Positions 8,725 through 18,533 of a stretch of 46,896 bases of DNA are shown here, piece after piece. Position numbers and translations under genes: made by a program. The notes under the pieces were generated by a model that saw only the letters and a list, made by a program, of their open reading frames with translations, was not told where the DNA came from and did no database searches. Every line of letters begins with the position of its first letter. The stretch's first letter is position 1. Origin of the DNA: Bradyrhizobium huanghuaihaiense (lineage in GTDB: Bacteria; Pseudomonadota; Alphaproteobacteria; Rhizobiales; Xanthobacteraceae); the NCBI RefSeq assembly GCF_007830635.1, contig NZ_VLLA01000041.1:1-46896 (forward strand), written 5' to 3'.

Positions 8725-8805
8725 TTATTGTGGAGTACAAATCGGACGCTTGGTGCCGGTGTAGGAGCCATCTTCGCCGTGATTGAACGTACCGATCTGA
8801 GCCAT
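8725..8805 (-). pseudogene. DUF736 family fragment (second copy)
   Basis: A 26-codon frame starting at 8805 begins MAQIGTFNHGEDGSYTGT, the canonical DUF736 N-terminus, then derails into KRPICTPQ and stops where the family would continue with I-x-TL and a second half of about 75 residues. It lies just upstream of the DUF2493 gene, its normal neighbour, so this is the element's own copy, lost by a deletion. It differs from the fragment at 861-1016, which lacks the second half but keeps more of the first. Confidence 0.6.
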
Positions 8806-9354
8806 TTTCGTTTCTCCTGACTGTTCCTCGAAGCCACCCGATGCGGTCTCGATGGCGGTCGAGAGGCGATGGACGGCCGGCTTGCACCCGGAGGGCCGCA
8901 GCACAGCGGAGGACGGCGATAGCCGAGCTTCTTGTCTCGCGAGGAAGGCGTGGCACACGCCGGGGAAGAAGGTCGGCGAAGCCGTTGCTGGCATAGGCCG
9001 GACAGCGCCAGACCAGCCAAGAGAGAGGCCGCACGGTGGCTTCGTCGGCAAGTCTGCCGAGAACGACGCTGGCATTGGGCGCACCTCGATATCGTCGGCG
9101 CTGCCCCTTACCGGCCTGCTTCCCGCTCTCGAACCCAAGGTCTGAGCCGATCTGCTGATCCGCGCCAATGCACGTATCAACCTCACATCCGGTCGCCGCG
9201 CATGCGGCCGCACCAAAATCCCGCCTACGGCGGCAAAGGCTCAAGAGGACGAGACCATTCTTCGTGACGGCGTGCGAGCCAAGCCGCGATCCGGTCGTCC
9301 ACCCTGGTTCCGGGCGAGCTGATTAGGCCCGGACCGAACTGGGAAGCGATGTTG
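8806..9354. other. Region between DUF736 remnant and IS110
   Basis: About 550 bases. Reading frames on the minus strand run through it (for example the 137 codons preceding the DUF736 start), but they show no family pattern. The stretch includes the leader of the DUF736 gene and probably the outer end of the IS110 copy that follows. Nothing else can be supported. Confidence 0.4.
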
Positions 9355-10257
9355 TCATGGCCGAACGATGGCGCCTTCGATCACAACTCCGGCGCTAACG
9401 TATTTCCACAGAGCCACGATGAGCTTGCGCGCCAATGCCGTGATCATGACTTTCTTGAAGCGGCCGCCATTCTGGGCGACACGCTCGTTGAACCATCGGC
9501 TGAGCGCCGAGCCGGGCTGATGACGCAACCAAAGCCAAGCCATCTCCAGCAGTGTGGAGCGCAGGCGCGTGTTTCCGGACTTTCCGATTCCTTGATCCCG
9601 GTCGAACTGGCGCTTCATATGCTGCGGGAGATCTCGTCCATCACCGGTTCGCACAGCCTCGAACCGCTCGCGCCGACCACGCCGGAGTGGATCGTAATCG
9701 GTGACGCCCTGCGAGAAGAGAAGGCCCTTGATTCGGTTGCTATGCTGGATTCGCTCCTGCATCAGCACCATGCGTTCGCGTGTTATGCGGCGACGGTCCT
9801 CGTCGTCGGGCGAGGGCACACGCAGCATCGAGCAAACACGCGGCTCGCCTCGCTCAAAGGCCAGCAAGGCTCGGATGAGGGTCTCTCCATCCAGCCGGTC
9901 TGTCTTGATCCGGCGACGACGCCGCGAAACTGCGATCGAGGCGGCGTCAACAATATGGCTCTCGTGCCCTTGGGCCTGCAGAACCCGATGGACCCAAAAG
10001 CCGTCGAGTCCAGCTTCTTGAATGACGATGATGGGATAGGATTGGTCGGTTCTGTCCAATGCCTTCTGCTTCAGTCGGGCGAGACGTTCCAAAAGCCCCG
10101 CAATGTCACCACCCATCACTGTGTGACGTGACAGCTTCTCCCCCGTTCCCGGCACCAGCGATGTGACGAGCCAAGTCTTCCGGCTCAATTCGACAGAGAC
10201 GAAGATTGCGTTCAGTACTTTGTTCGTCGTCTTGTTAGCATCTCCATTTAATTTCAT
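9355..10257 (-). pseudogene. IS110-family transposase with internal deletion
   Basis: A single 300-codon frame starting at 10257 (MKLNGDANKTTNK). It contains the N-terminal RuvC-like part (AIFVSVELSRKTWLV, later IIVIQEAGLDGFWVHRVL, KTDRLDGETLIRALLAF) and the very end (NTRLRSTLLEMAWLWLRHQP, ALARKLIVALWKYV). Relatives are about 400 residues and have, between these parts, the Transposase_20 segment with a PGVG-type motif. Here DLPQHMKRQ joins directly to FDRDQGIGKSGN, so about 90-100 codons are gone in frame. The copy therefore lacks the second catalytic half and is expected to be inactive, although it reads as one clean ORF. Confidence 0.75.
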
Positions 10258-10618
10258 CTGATCGCTCCCTTTTCGACGATTGGCAATGCCGATCGTATCG
10301 AAACGGACCGCCGTCGCCACTCATAGGATCTTCATGGCGACGAAAGCGGCGGGCGGAACGGACTTGCACCCGCAGCGCAGCGGAGGGCCGGAGCGTTAGC
10401 GGAGGAACGAAGGGGGCCGACTATTTTGCCTCGCGATGTAAAGGCGGCTCTGCCGCCGACGGAAAATAGTCGGTCCACGAGGTTGCCGGTCCGGGCCGCT
10501 TGCCGCCCGATCGCCCTCTCGGAAGGCCGTGGGGCGGTCCTCTCCGGCGCCGAGGGGAAGCAGGACCACCGGCCTCGCGATAACGAAGCGGCTGCGTCGC
10601 ACCTCATCCCCGTTCCGG
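10258..10618. other. Non-coding interval with strong palindrome
   Basis: About 360 bases between the IS110 copy and the end of the toprim gene. No gene is seen. It holds the nested inverted repeat listed at 10417-10473 and, further toward the toprim gene, GC-rich sequence. It could hold the 3' terminator of the maintenance operon and one IS110 end. Confidence 0.4.
10417..10473. repeat. Nested inverted repeat (cruciform or terminator)
   Basis: CCGACTATTTT at 10417-10427 is exactly complementary to AAAATAGTCGG at 10463-10473. Inside lies a second perfect hairpin, GGCGGC-TCT-GCCGCC at 10443-10457. The arrangement gives a long stem with an inner GC stem, about 150 bases downstream of the toprim gene on the minus strand. 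It could end transcription of the minus-strand operon (each outer arm carries a T or A run), or be a protein-binding or IS-related palindrome. Confidence 0.55.
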
Positions 10619-11686
10619 CTATGCCGCCAGCTCGATAAAGCGCGCGACGTCCTGCGCCGCGATCTGCACGCGGCTCGCGGCCCGAAGGGCGTCAAATCCG
10701 AGCAGACGAAGATCCTCGTTGAAGTCGCCAAGCCGTGGCGAGATCACGATCGCCTCGATCCCGGCCTCCTGCGCCCGATCGATCAAGGTCGCCATGGCGC
10801 CGTCACCGGCAGGATCGTCATCGCGGGCGATGTAGAGCCGGCGGAGCGTGTCCGGGAGAAGGATGGCTGAGAGATGCGCCGCCGATAGGGCCGCGACCAT
10901 CGGCATGGTCGGCAGCACGCTGCGGAGCGACAGCATCGTCTCGATGCCCTCGCCGGCCGCCATGACCTCACCCGCTAGGCCAAATCGAACGGCGTGACCA
11001 AGCAGGTCGCCCATCGCCCGTTTCGGCGTGTCGATCAGCGCCTTGCCGAGCGTCGTCTCGCTGAAGCCTCCGGGGTCAAGCCAGGTGCGATGCGCGCCGG
11101 TCAGGTGGCCGCGGAGATCGGTGACGGCGGCGATCATCGCCGGCCAGGTCTCGGTCGCGCTGTGGTCGTCGGGCCTGTAGTAGCAACGTGGGTGAAAGCG
11201 CAGACTTCCGGTTTCGTGCAAAGCCGTAATGCCGCGATTGCGGAGATACGCTTCTACGAGTGTGCCTGCGATCGACTGAGACACGCCGAAGAGCCGCCGC
11301 GCCGCCTCTGGCGATCCGAGGGGCGCGGGCGACGTTCTCGACCGGAGGCGATTTGGCGCAGGCTCCGGTTCTGGACGCGGCAGGCTCAGAAAGCGTCGTG
11401 CCTCATTGGCGACGTCGCGAAAGTTCGTGAAACAGCAGCTCTCGCGGATCACGTCGAGGAGATCGCCATGCTCGGCCGAGGCAGCATCTCGCCAATGCCC
11501 AGCGGCGCCGGGTCCGGATTCCGGTCCGCTGAGCCGGACGAACATCGACCGGCCGGGCGTATTGCGGACGTCGCCCACCGTCCAATATCGGCCCTGGCGC
11601 CGCCCGTTGGACAGGTAATGGCGGCACACGGCCTCGGCGTCACGCGCAAGACGGCGGGCCAGTTCGGAGGCGTTGTCGCGGGCCAT
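10619..11686 (-). CDS. Toprim-domain primase-like protein
   Basis: A 355-residue protein of the DUF7146/toprim type common in ICE maintenance modules. The N-terminal part (1-100) has the primase-associated pattern: ARDAEAVCRHYLSNGRRQGRYW, with GDLLDVIRE further on. The middle has LVEAYLRNRGI and SLRFHPRC, characteristic of this family. The toprim part shows AGEGIETMLSL (metal-binding Glu) and YIARDDDPAGDGA (the DxD acids). The start at 11686 is fixed by a one-base overlap with the stop of the upstream helicase gene (TGATG). It probably makes primers or processes DNA during element replication or transfer together with the helicase/methylase. Confidence 0.85.
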   Translation of the reverse strand: MARDNASELARRLARDAEAVCRHYLSNGRRQGRYWTVGDVRNTPGRSMFVRLSGPESGPGAAGHWRDAASAEHGDLLDVIRESCCFTNFRDVANEARRFLSLPRPEPEPAPNRLRSRTSPAPLGSPEAARRLFGVSQSIAGTLVEAYLRNRGITALHETGSLRFHPRCYYRPDDHSATETWPAMIAAVTDLRGHLTGAHRTWLDPGGFSETTLGKALIDTPKRAMGDLLGHAVRFGLAGEVMAAGEGIETMLSLRSVLPTMPMVAALSAAHLSAILLPDTLRRLYIARDDDPAGDGAMATLIDRAQEAGIEAIVISPRLGDFNEDLRLLGFDALRAASRVQIAAQDVARFIELAA

Positions 11687-14600
11687 CAGGCGGCCTCCCG
11701 CTCGCCGATGCGCACGATCGGATAGTGGTCGAGCACCTTTGCCAACACGGCGGCGCCGGTCGCATCTGATGGCACGAACATGCGCAGCTTCCACGAGATG
11801 ATTTCGCTGAAGAGGCCGTATGCGCGCAACCGGTCACGCATCACATCTGTAAAGCCGGACAGTTCGAAGCGATGGGCGCCCATCACGCGGACACGACGGA
11901 GCTGCAGATCCTCGGCGAGCTCAAGGACGGTGCGCCCCTCCATCAGCGCCGAGAAGGCTTCGTTCGGGGTCAAGCTGCAGGTCGCGGTCATGCAAGCGCT
12001 CGCGGCCCAAGCTGGCGAGACCCTGCGACCGATGATGCGCTCGCCAGCATCGGTCTGGAGCCGATAGACGCGCGTCGACTCGTTCGGCAACCGCTTCCAG
12101 ATCGGCAGCAGCAGACCTGCGACGATGTGGAGCGTGCTCTCAGCGAACTCGGGAACGTCGACGACTTCGCCGTTCCATGCCGCGGCGAATGTCTCGCGAT
12201 CCGTAGGCTGCCAGTGGCTCTCGTCCATCATCTTCATCGAAGCATGATGGTGCTCCATCGGACGAATCAGCCGCACCCGACTTTCGATCTCGCCGTCATC
12301 GAGCATGAAGCTCGGCGCCGGAATCTGCACCGCGGCGCGACCCGAGCGCTCGTTGACCAGCAGCACCGCCCGAGCATCGGCGAGATAATCGAGCGCTTGA
12401 TCCAGCGTCATGGGACGGTTGCGCCGGCGTTCGGTGATCGTGAGCAGCCGGGTTTCCGCGCCGGTCGCAGGGTGCGTGTAGATCGGATGCCGACCGGTGA
12501 CGACGAAGCTGTCGGCCTGTAGCGTCTCCAGGCCAATGTCGTAGACGCCGCTAGCAATGGCGCCTTCGACCTTGGCGTTCAGCAATTGCTCGAAGGCCGT
12601 GAACAGCAAAGCTTGCAGGCCTATCGTGAGCGCGAGCAGCCGGTTCAGGAACGTCGTGATCGGCGGTAGCTCGTCCTTGATGCCGTTTTCGTCGACGAGC
12701 TTCAGGCCCGTGGCGTCCTCGAACATCTCGAGCGAGCAGCCTTCGACCTTGCCGCGCACGAGCAGCAGGTAGAGCTGGCGCAGCGCATCGCGGGCGTAGT
12801 GGCTCTCGAGATTGTCCTCAGGCCGAAACAGGCCTTGGCCGCCGGTCTGGCGCTGGCCGCGCGTGATGGCACCCAGCGTGTCGAGCCGGCGCGCGATGGT
12901 CGAGAGGAAGCGCTTTTCCGCCTTCACGTCGGTCGCAATGGGGCGGAATAGAGGCGGCTGCGCCTGGTTGGTGCGGTTCGTTCGGCCGAGACCCTGGATC
13001 GCGGCATCGGCCTTCCAGCCCGGCTCGAGCAAATAATGGACCCGAAGCCGGCGATTCCGCGCCGAGAGTTCGGCATGGTAGCTGCGGCCTGTGCCGCCAG
13101 CCTCCGAGAAGACACGCACGCGCTTCAGGTCATCCATGAAGGCGGCGGTCTCTGCGAGATTGGCGGAAGCTGCACGGTTCTCGACGGTAAGGCGGTCACA
13201 TCTGCGCACCACGCGCCGCGAACGGCCGGTCACTTCCGCCACGAGGTCCGTGCCGAAGCGCTGCACGATCTGGTCGAGCGCGCCGGGAACAGGCGGAAGC
13301 GACGCGAGCCGCTCGATCAGCTCATTGCGGCGGGCGACGGCCTCGCGGCTCTCGACCGGCTGGCCGTCGCGGAAGACGGGCCGCGACGAGAGATTGCCCT
13401 CGGTGTCGGTGAAGGGCTCATAGGCCTGCACCGGGAAGGAATGGGCGAGGTAATCCAGCACGTATTCGCGGGGCGTGATGTCCACGCGCACGTCGTTCCA
13501 TTCCTCAGGTGGAATCTCGGCGAGCCGACGCTCCATCAGCGCCTCGCCGGTCGATACGATCTGGATCACCGCGGCATGGCCCTCGGCCAAGTCCCGCTCG
13601 ATGGAGCGGACCAGGGTCGGCGTCTTCATGCTGGTGAGCAGATGACCGAAGAATCGCTGCTTGGCCGATTCGAAGGCCGAGCGCGCGGCCGACTTCGCCT
13701 GGCGGTTGAGCGTGCCGTTCTCACCGGTAATGTTGGCGGCCTCCATTGCCGCGTCGAGGTGATTGTGGATGACGCTGAAGGCAGCGGCGTAGGCATCATA
13801 GATCCGGCGCTGCTCGTCGGAGAGCTGGTGCTCGACCAGTTCATACTCGACGCCGTCGTAGGAAAGCGAGCGGGCGGTGTAGAGACCGAGCGAACGAAGA
13901 TCGCGAGAGAGCACCTCCATCGCAGCGACCCCGCCCTCCTCGATCGCCTCGACGAACTCGGCGCGGGTGGCGAACGGAAAATCCTCGCCGCCCCACAGCC
14001 CGAGGCGCTGGGCGTAGGCGAGATTGTGGACGGTGGTGGCGCCGGTCGCCGAGACATAGACGACGCGGGCATTGGGCAGCGCATGCTGAAGACGCAAGCC
14101 TGCACGCCCCTGCTGCGAGGGCGCGACATCGCCCCGCTCGCCCTTGCCGCCACCGGCATTCTGCATGGCATGGCTCTCGTCGAAAATGATGACGCCGTCG
14201 AAGTCGGAGCCCAACCATTGAACAATCTGCCGGACGCGCGAAAGCTTCTCGCCGCGGTCGTCGGACCGCAGCGTAGGTTAAAAATAGGACGCCCTCGGCC
14301 AACCGGATGTCGTACCCTTGAGGGAAGCGCGAGAGCGGCGTGACCAACAGACGCTCCATGCCGAGCGCCGACCAGTCGCGCTGCGCGTCCTCGAGCAGCT
14401 TGTCGGACTTAGAGATCCAGACCGCCTTGCACCGGCCCTGGAGCCAGTTGTCGAGAATGATGCCGGCGGACTGGCGACCCTTGCCGGCGCCGGTCCCGTC
14501 ACCGAGCATGAAGCCGCGACGGAAGCGGACGGCGTTCGGTGCGTCGTCGCGGGCGGCCGCGACGAGGTCGAAGGTCTCGTCTACCGTCCAGGCGCCAGCG

Positions 14601-16012
14601 AGATAGTTACCATGCGCCTCGCCAGCATAGATGACCGTCTCAAGCTGGGCGTCGGACAGAATGCCATCGCTGACGAGGTTTGCCGGCAGCCGTGGCCGAT
14701 AGCTCGGCTTCGGCGGCGCGACCGAGGCCATCGCGGCCGACTGCACCAGCTTGGTCGGATGCGCCTGCGCACCGTGGATCCGGATCGATTGGAGCCGGTA
14801 TTCTTCGTAGATGGCGTCGCTGAGGCGCGCGCCCTCGGGCGGCGCCCAATCTGTCGCCTCATAAGCGAGGTCGACGGCTTCGGGATCGGCGACCGACGCC
14901 TTAACCGGCTGTGCAGCGGCGCTCGCGAGATAGCCGCGCACGGTGCGACGCGCCGGCGAGGCTGACACGGGAAGCACACCGGTCGATGCGACGCTCAGAC
15001 GAGGTGGAACGTGTTCGCCGATCCAGCGGAGCAGTGTCGCAACGTCGGGCGCCATTCCCGGCGACGCCGGGAACGCGCTCGGATCCGCGGCAGGCACTTT
15101 GTCGATGACGGTGAGACGCGTCTCGATCGTGGTGCCGTGCTTGGCATAGACCGCGCCGGCGATCGCCGCAGTGAACACCACGCGGCCGCGTTCCTGCAGT
15201 CGGGCGAAGGCGTCATGCCAGGCTGAGGCTTCGGGTGAGACGTTTGCGCCTGATATCGTGACCAGCCGGCCGCCATCGGCGAGACGCGCCAGGGCCGAGG
15301 CGATGTGACGGTACGCGGTGTCGGCCATCCGGCCCGAAACGTTTGCCATCGCCGAGAACGGCGGGTTCATCAGCACGAAACTCGGGACCACCGTGGGATC
15401 GAGGTGGTCGTCGATTTGGGCCGCGTCGAAGCGCGTGACGGAAACGGCCGGAAAGAGAGAAGAAAGTAACACGGCCCGGGTCTTGGCCAGTTCGTTCAGC
15501 ACAAGCCCGCTGCCGGCAATCTCGGCGAGGATGGCGAGCAGCCCGGTGCCGGCGGACGGCTCCAGCACGCGATCCGCCGCAGTAATGGCGGCCGCAGTCA
15601 GCGCAGCCAGGCCGAGCGGAATCGGGGTCGAGAATTGCTGGAAGATTTCGCTCTCGGCAGAGCGGCGCGTGTGGGTCGGCAGAAGCCTTGCGATCTTTTC
15701 CAAAGCGGAAAGTCGTGAAGCCGCAGAATCAGCTTTGCGGAAGAGCGCCTTTCCGTATTTGCGTAAGAACAGGACGGTGGCGACCTCACAAGTGTCATAG
15801 GCCATCTTCCAGTCCCAGGCGCCCGTCGCATCGGATGCGCCGGAGGCCACTTCCATTGCGGCGCGGAGAAGCGCGGCGTCGATGCGTCGGCCACGCTCGA
15901 GATGCGGAAGGAGATGACTCGCGGCAGCGATGATGATACTGGCGCCCTCGGGAGCGCGAACAGGCGAGATCGGAGCGGCCGGGTCGGCCGCGATCGGGGA
16001 ATGGTCATTCAT
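11686..16012 (-). pseudogene. Strawberry-notch helicase/methylase, frameshifted
   Basis: One 1,440-codon gene split by a frameshift near 14271-14275. The first part (start 16012) has an adenine-methylase-like domain: LEPSAGTG near residue 146, then MNPPF near 216. A helicase follows: LGDGTGAGKGRQ (Walker A, about residue 500). The frame derails right after GVLFLTYA. The second frame picks up at once with LRSDDRGEKLSRVRQIVQW, FDESHAMQNAG (Walker B), YVSATGATT, and QGLGRTNRTNQ (motif VI), ending in a strawberry-notch C-terminal domain. The two halves overlap as if five bases of a repeated ACGC unit had been lost (ACGC-G-ACGC to ACGC). Such proteins are large DNA-remodelling or antirestriction-type factors of plasmids and ICEs. 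It heads the operon with the toprim gene. Confidence 0.88.
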
Positions 16013-16204
16013 GGAGGAAGCCTTCAGGAGAGCGGGAATGGGCGAGCCGATCGGCGCTCTCTCTGACCGCGCCGGCTCAAACCCGTCCCGGCCGTCCTCT
16101 CCCTCTCAGCATCAAGGCGGTGCCCGACATGAGAAACGGCGCCCCACCGGGTTGGCGGCGCGCCGTGTACAAAGCGTTCGTCAGTATCCGAACTGCCAGG
16201 ACGG

Positions 16205-16288
16205 CTACGCCTGGCCTTCGTCAGCGGCGCCCGCTTCCGCGAGGTAGCTCGCATCGCCTTCGACGACGGTGACGGCGTATTTCGTCAC
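16205..16288 (-). CDS. Possible 27-residue peptide gene
   Basis: GTG at 16288-16286 overlaps the stop of the 137-residue gene by four bases (GTGA), and the frame runs to TAG at 16205-16207. The peptide begins VTKYAVTVVEGDASYLAEAG and ends AADEGQA, acidic and without membrane segment. The overlap and protein-like composition are the only support. It could be a leader, a short remnant of a longer gene, or chance. Confidence 0.4.
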   Translation of the reverse strand: MTKYAVTVVEGDASYLAEAGAADEGQA

Positions 16289-16698
16289 GACGCAGCTCCT
16301 TCGATCGGATCATTTTCGCCCGCGAGAATGGCCTCGGCCTTCGCGATGGCGGCGTCTGCCCGCCGGCGCCAAAGCTCGACATCCATTGAGCCTTCCTCCG
16401 GAACGTGGATGAGTATTTTGAGCAGACCGAGCAGCAACTCGAAATGGCCGGCCTTGCGCTGGACCTGCTCGCCGAAACGTGAGGGAAACGCCAGGCGTGG
16501 GCCGCTATAGGCAGCGTCGCGGCCTTCCCAGGCACCGGTAACATAGGTATCGCCAGACGTTTCAACGTCCGACCTGTTGTCGTCCCAGCCCTCGTCGGCG
16601 ATCGCAAGATCGCAGGCTTGGTCGAGCGTTTCGGCTTCGTAGGTTCGCTGCCGATAGATCGGCAAATGATAGGTCGTCTCGATGGTGAAGAAGGGCAC
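16285..16698 (-). CDS. Conserved ICE hypothetical protein, 137 aa
   Basis: Starts with GTG at 16698 behind GGAGG five bases upstream. The N-terminal segment FFTIETTYHLPIYRQRTYEAETLDQACDLAI looks like a beta-strand pair followed by a helix. Then DDNRSDVETSGDTYVTGAWEG and an end rich in Arg and Ala with GQVQRK-like helices. I associate this type with genes between ParB and the helicase/methylase in rhizobial ICEs, where it has no known function. No catalytic motif, no signal peptide, no membrane helix. It is probably transcribed with the helicase and toprim genes downstream. Confidence 0.7.
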   Translation of the reverse strand: MPFFTIETTYHLPIYRQRTYEAETLDQACDLAIADEGWDDNRSDVETSGDTYVTGAWEGRDAAYSGPRLAFPSRFGEQVQRKAGHFELLLGLLKILIHVPEEGSMDVELWRRRADAAIAKAEAILAGENDPIEGAAS

Positions 16699-16715
16699 GA
16701 TAGCCTCCAGAATGC

Positions 16716-16740
16716 AAAAGCCCGGCTCGCGCCAGGCTTT
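16716..16740 (-). terminator. Hairpin terminator, second of two after parB
   Basis: On the minus strand AAAGCC-T-GGC, loop GCGA, GCC-GGGCTTTT forms a stem with a T run right after it. It lies between the parB stop and the start of the 137-residue gene, downstream of the UUCG hairpin at 16762-16789. Together they should separate parB transcription from the following operon. Confidence 0.5.
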
Positions 16741-16761
16741 GGTGTGAATGGCAGTGAAAAG

Positions 16762-16789
16762 ACGCGGGACGGCCGAAGCCGCCCCGCGT
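16762..16789 (-). terminator. UUCG-loop terminator after parB
   Basis: Read on the minus strand, 12 bases (ACGCGGGGCGGC) pair with GCCGTCCCGCGT with one mismatch around a TTCG tetraloop, followed directly by CTTTT. This is a textbook intrinsic terminator, 8 bases past the parB stop at 16797. Confidence 0.72.
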
Positions 16790-16796
16790 GCTCGAG

Positions 16797-18500
16797 CTAT
16801 TCGGCCGCGATCATGCGCGACTCGTCTGCTTCATCGGCCGGAGTTTCCTCGTCGTCGCCGGCGAGGAATTCCGGCAGCGCCTCGCCATCGCCCTCGGGCT
16901 CCGCAGCATCGACAGCCGCCGCCAATTGGGCGTCGGGCATCCGCAGGGGCTCGGGCAGCCAGCCGGCCTCGGCGAGGAGGCGCTCGGCCTCCTTGGCCAT
17001 GTCGCCCTTCTTCAGATGATCGATGAGCTGCGCGGCCCGCTCGCCGGCCCCCTCCCGCACCGCTTCCAGGATGCGGAGCTTCGGGACGCGGCCGAGATAG
17101 TTCTCGACGGTCGGGCGCCAACCGGACTCCACCATGTCGAGGTCGACGGCCCGGGCGATGCGATCGGCCTCAGTGATCCGGTGCTCGACGGTGTGCGGCG
17201 TGATGCCGCCGCCGTAGCGGTCGCCCTTCTCGTAGAGCGCGTTGATGCCGAATGAGGCGCAGTGCGCGAAGAGCGCCGCCTGCTCGTCGCCGGTGAGGCC
17301 GGTCAGCCAATCCCAGAGTTCGGTCTTCTCCTTGGGCAGGCGCTCCTCCCACGTCTTGTGGCGCGCGTCGATCGCCTTGGCCGCTGGCGTGTCCTTCAGC
17401 CCTTGCGCTTGCACCGGGAAGCTGACGCTGCGCACCGAGACCTCCATCGCCGTCCCGTAGGAGGAATAGCGGGAGAAGACGTCGAGGCAGAATTTGTGCA
17501 GCACCGCCTGGAAGGCGACCGAAGGCGTGATCGCCAGCCTGTCGCGCAGCGCCAAAGTCCGCTCCGCCGTGAGCTCGGTCAGCAGGCGATCGGGGAGCGG
17601 CTTCACCGCATCATCATCCTCATCCTCTGCCTCCGCGAGCTGCCCGCCGATGGTGATGACGGCGCGCTGGATTCCCGGCGCTGATGGTTCGGCGCCGTCG
17701 AAGGTCGCGGCAGCGGGTTCGCCATCGCTGCCCTGCTCTGGCTCGGCCACGGGTAGCTCGTCCTCAGGGCGGACGTAACCGCGATCAACCAAGAGCGTGC
17801 CTTCGGCGTCGATGCCGACGAACACACCCGCGCGGGCGATGTCGGCAAGCTGATAGTTGATGGGTCGATCGTCAAAGACGGCGAGAGCCGTCTCGATTTC
17901 GCCAAGTCGCTGGTCAACCTCGTCGGGCAGCTCATCCGCGCCGTCATGCTCGGCTTCCAGCCTGGCAAATTCGGCCTTGAGCGCCTCGATGGTCGCCTGC
18001 TCTTCGGCGGTGAGACCGGCGGATACGCTGTCCAGCTCGCGCAAGCCACGCGTGTGGCCGTAGGGGAAGTCGATCGCGACCTCGATCCACTTCCAACCTT
18101 CGGCAGCGATCGTTTCTGCCTCCGCCTTCAACTTCTCGGCGACCAGGCGGTCGAGCAGAGCGACGTCCTCGAGCCAACCGCCGTCGTCGGACTGGAACAG
18201 GTCGCGCAGCACCACACCGCCAGCCGCCTCGTAGGCGTCGAGGCCGACAAACACGGCCCTCCGGTCGGAGGCGCGCGCCGTCTTCTCCGTCAGCATGCGG
18301 CGGATCTGATAGGGCTCCTTCTGCCAGGAGCCGGAGATGGCCTGCCAGACCTGTTCCTGGCGTCCATGATCCGCGGTGACGGTGAAGGCCATCAACTGCT
18401 CAAGCGACATGCCGTCCTCGGCATAGATGTCGAGCAACGCGGGCGAGACCGAGGCCAGGCGCAAGCGCTGCTTCACCACATTGACCGAGGTGAAGAAGAC
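16797..18500 (-). pseudogene. ParB-type protein lacking its N-terminal domain
   Basis: About 565 codons from roughly 18500 to the stop at 16797 encode the central and C-terminal parts of the large ParB/Spo0J-type proteins of rhizobial ICEs. VVKQRLRLASVSPALLDIYAEDGMSL is the HTH-containing segment that follows the ParB nuclease-like domain. It is followed by QVWQAISGSWQKEPYQIRRML, a long acidic linker and helical C-terminal blocks. The ParB N-terminal domain with the GERR box, about 150 residues, is absent. The sequence before FFTSVNVV belongs to a different gene (the ABC exporter on the other strand). The open frame can start at 18533, but only by using about ten codons of foreign sequence. 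It is likely inactive in CTP-dependent clamp loading. Confidence 0.75.
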
Positions 18501-18533
18501 CGCAATCGCGATTGCATTGACCTGGAGTTCCAC

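Noticed and set aside
14255..14290. Programmed frameshifting in the helicase/methylase (TTTTTA run near the break)
   Set aside because: CTA-TTT-TTA does not fit the X-XXY-YYZ slippery pattern, and the shift needed is +1, not -1. A five-base deletion at a direct repeat explains the data better.
13036..14343. A 435-codon plus-strand frame opposite the helicase/methylase
   Set aside because: Antisense shadow; no family pattern, and the minus strand shows helicase motifs in the same DNA.
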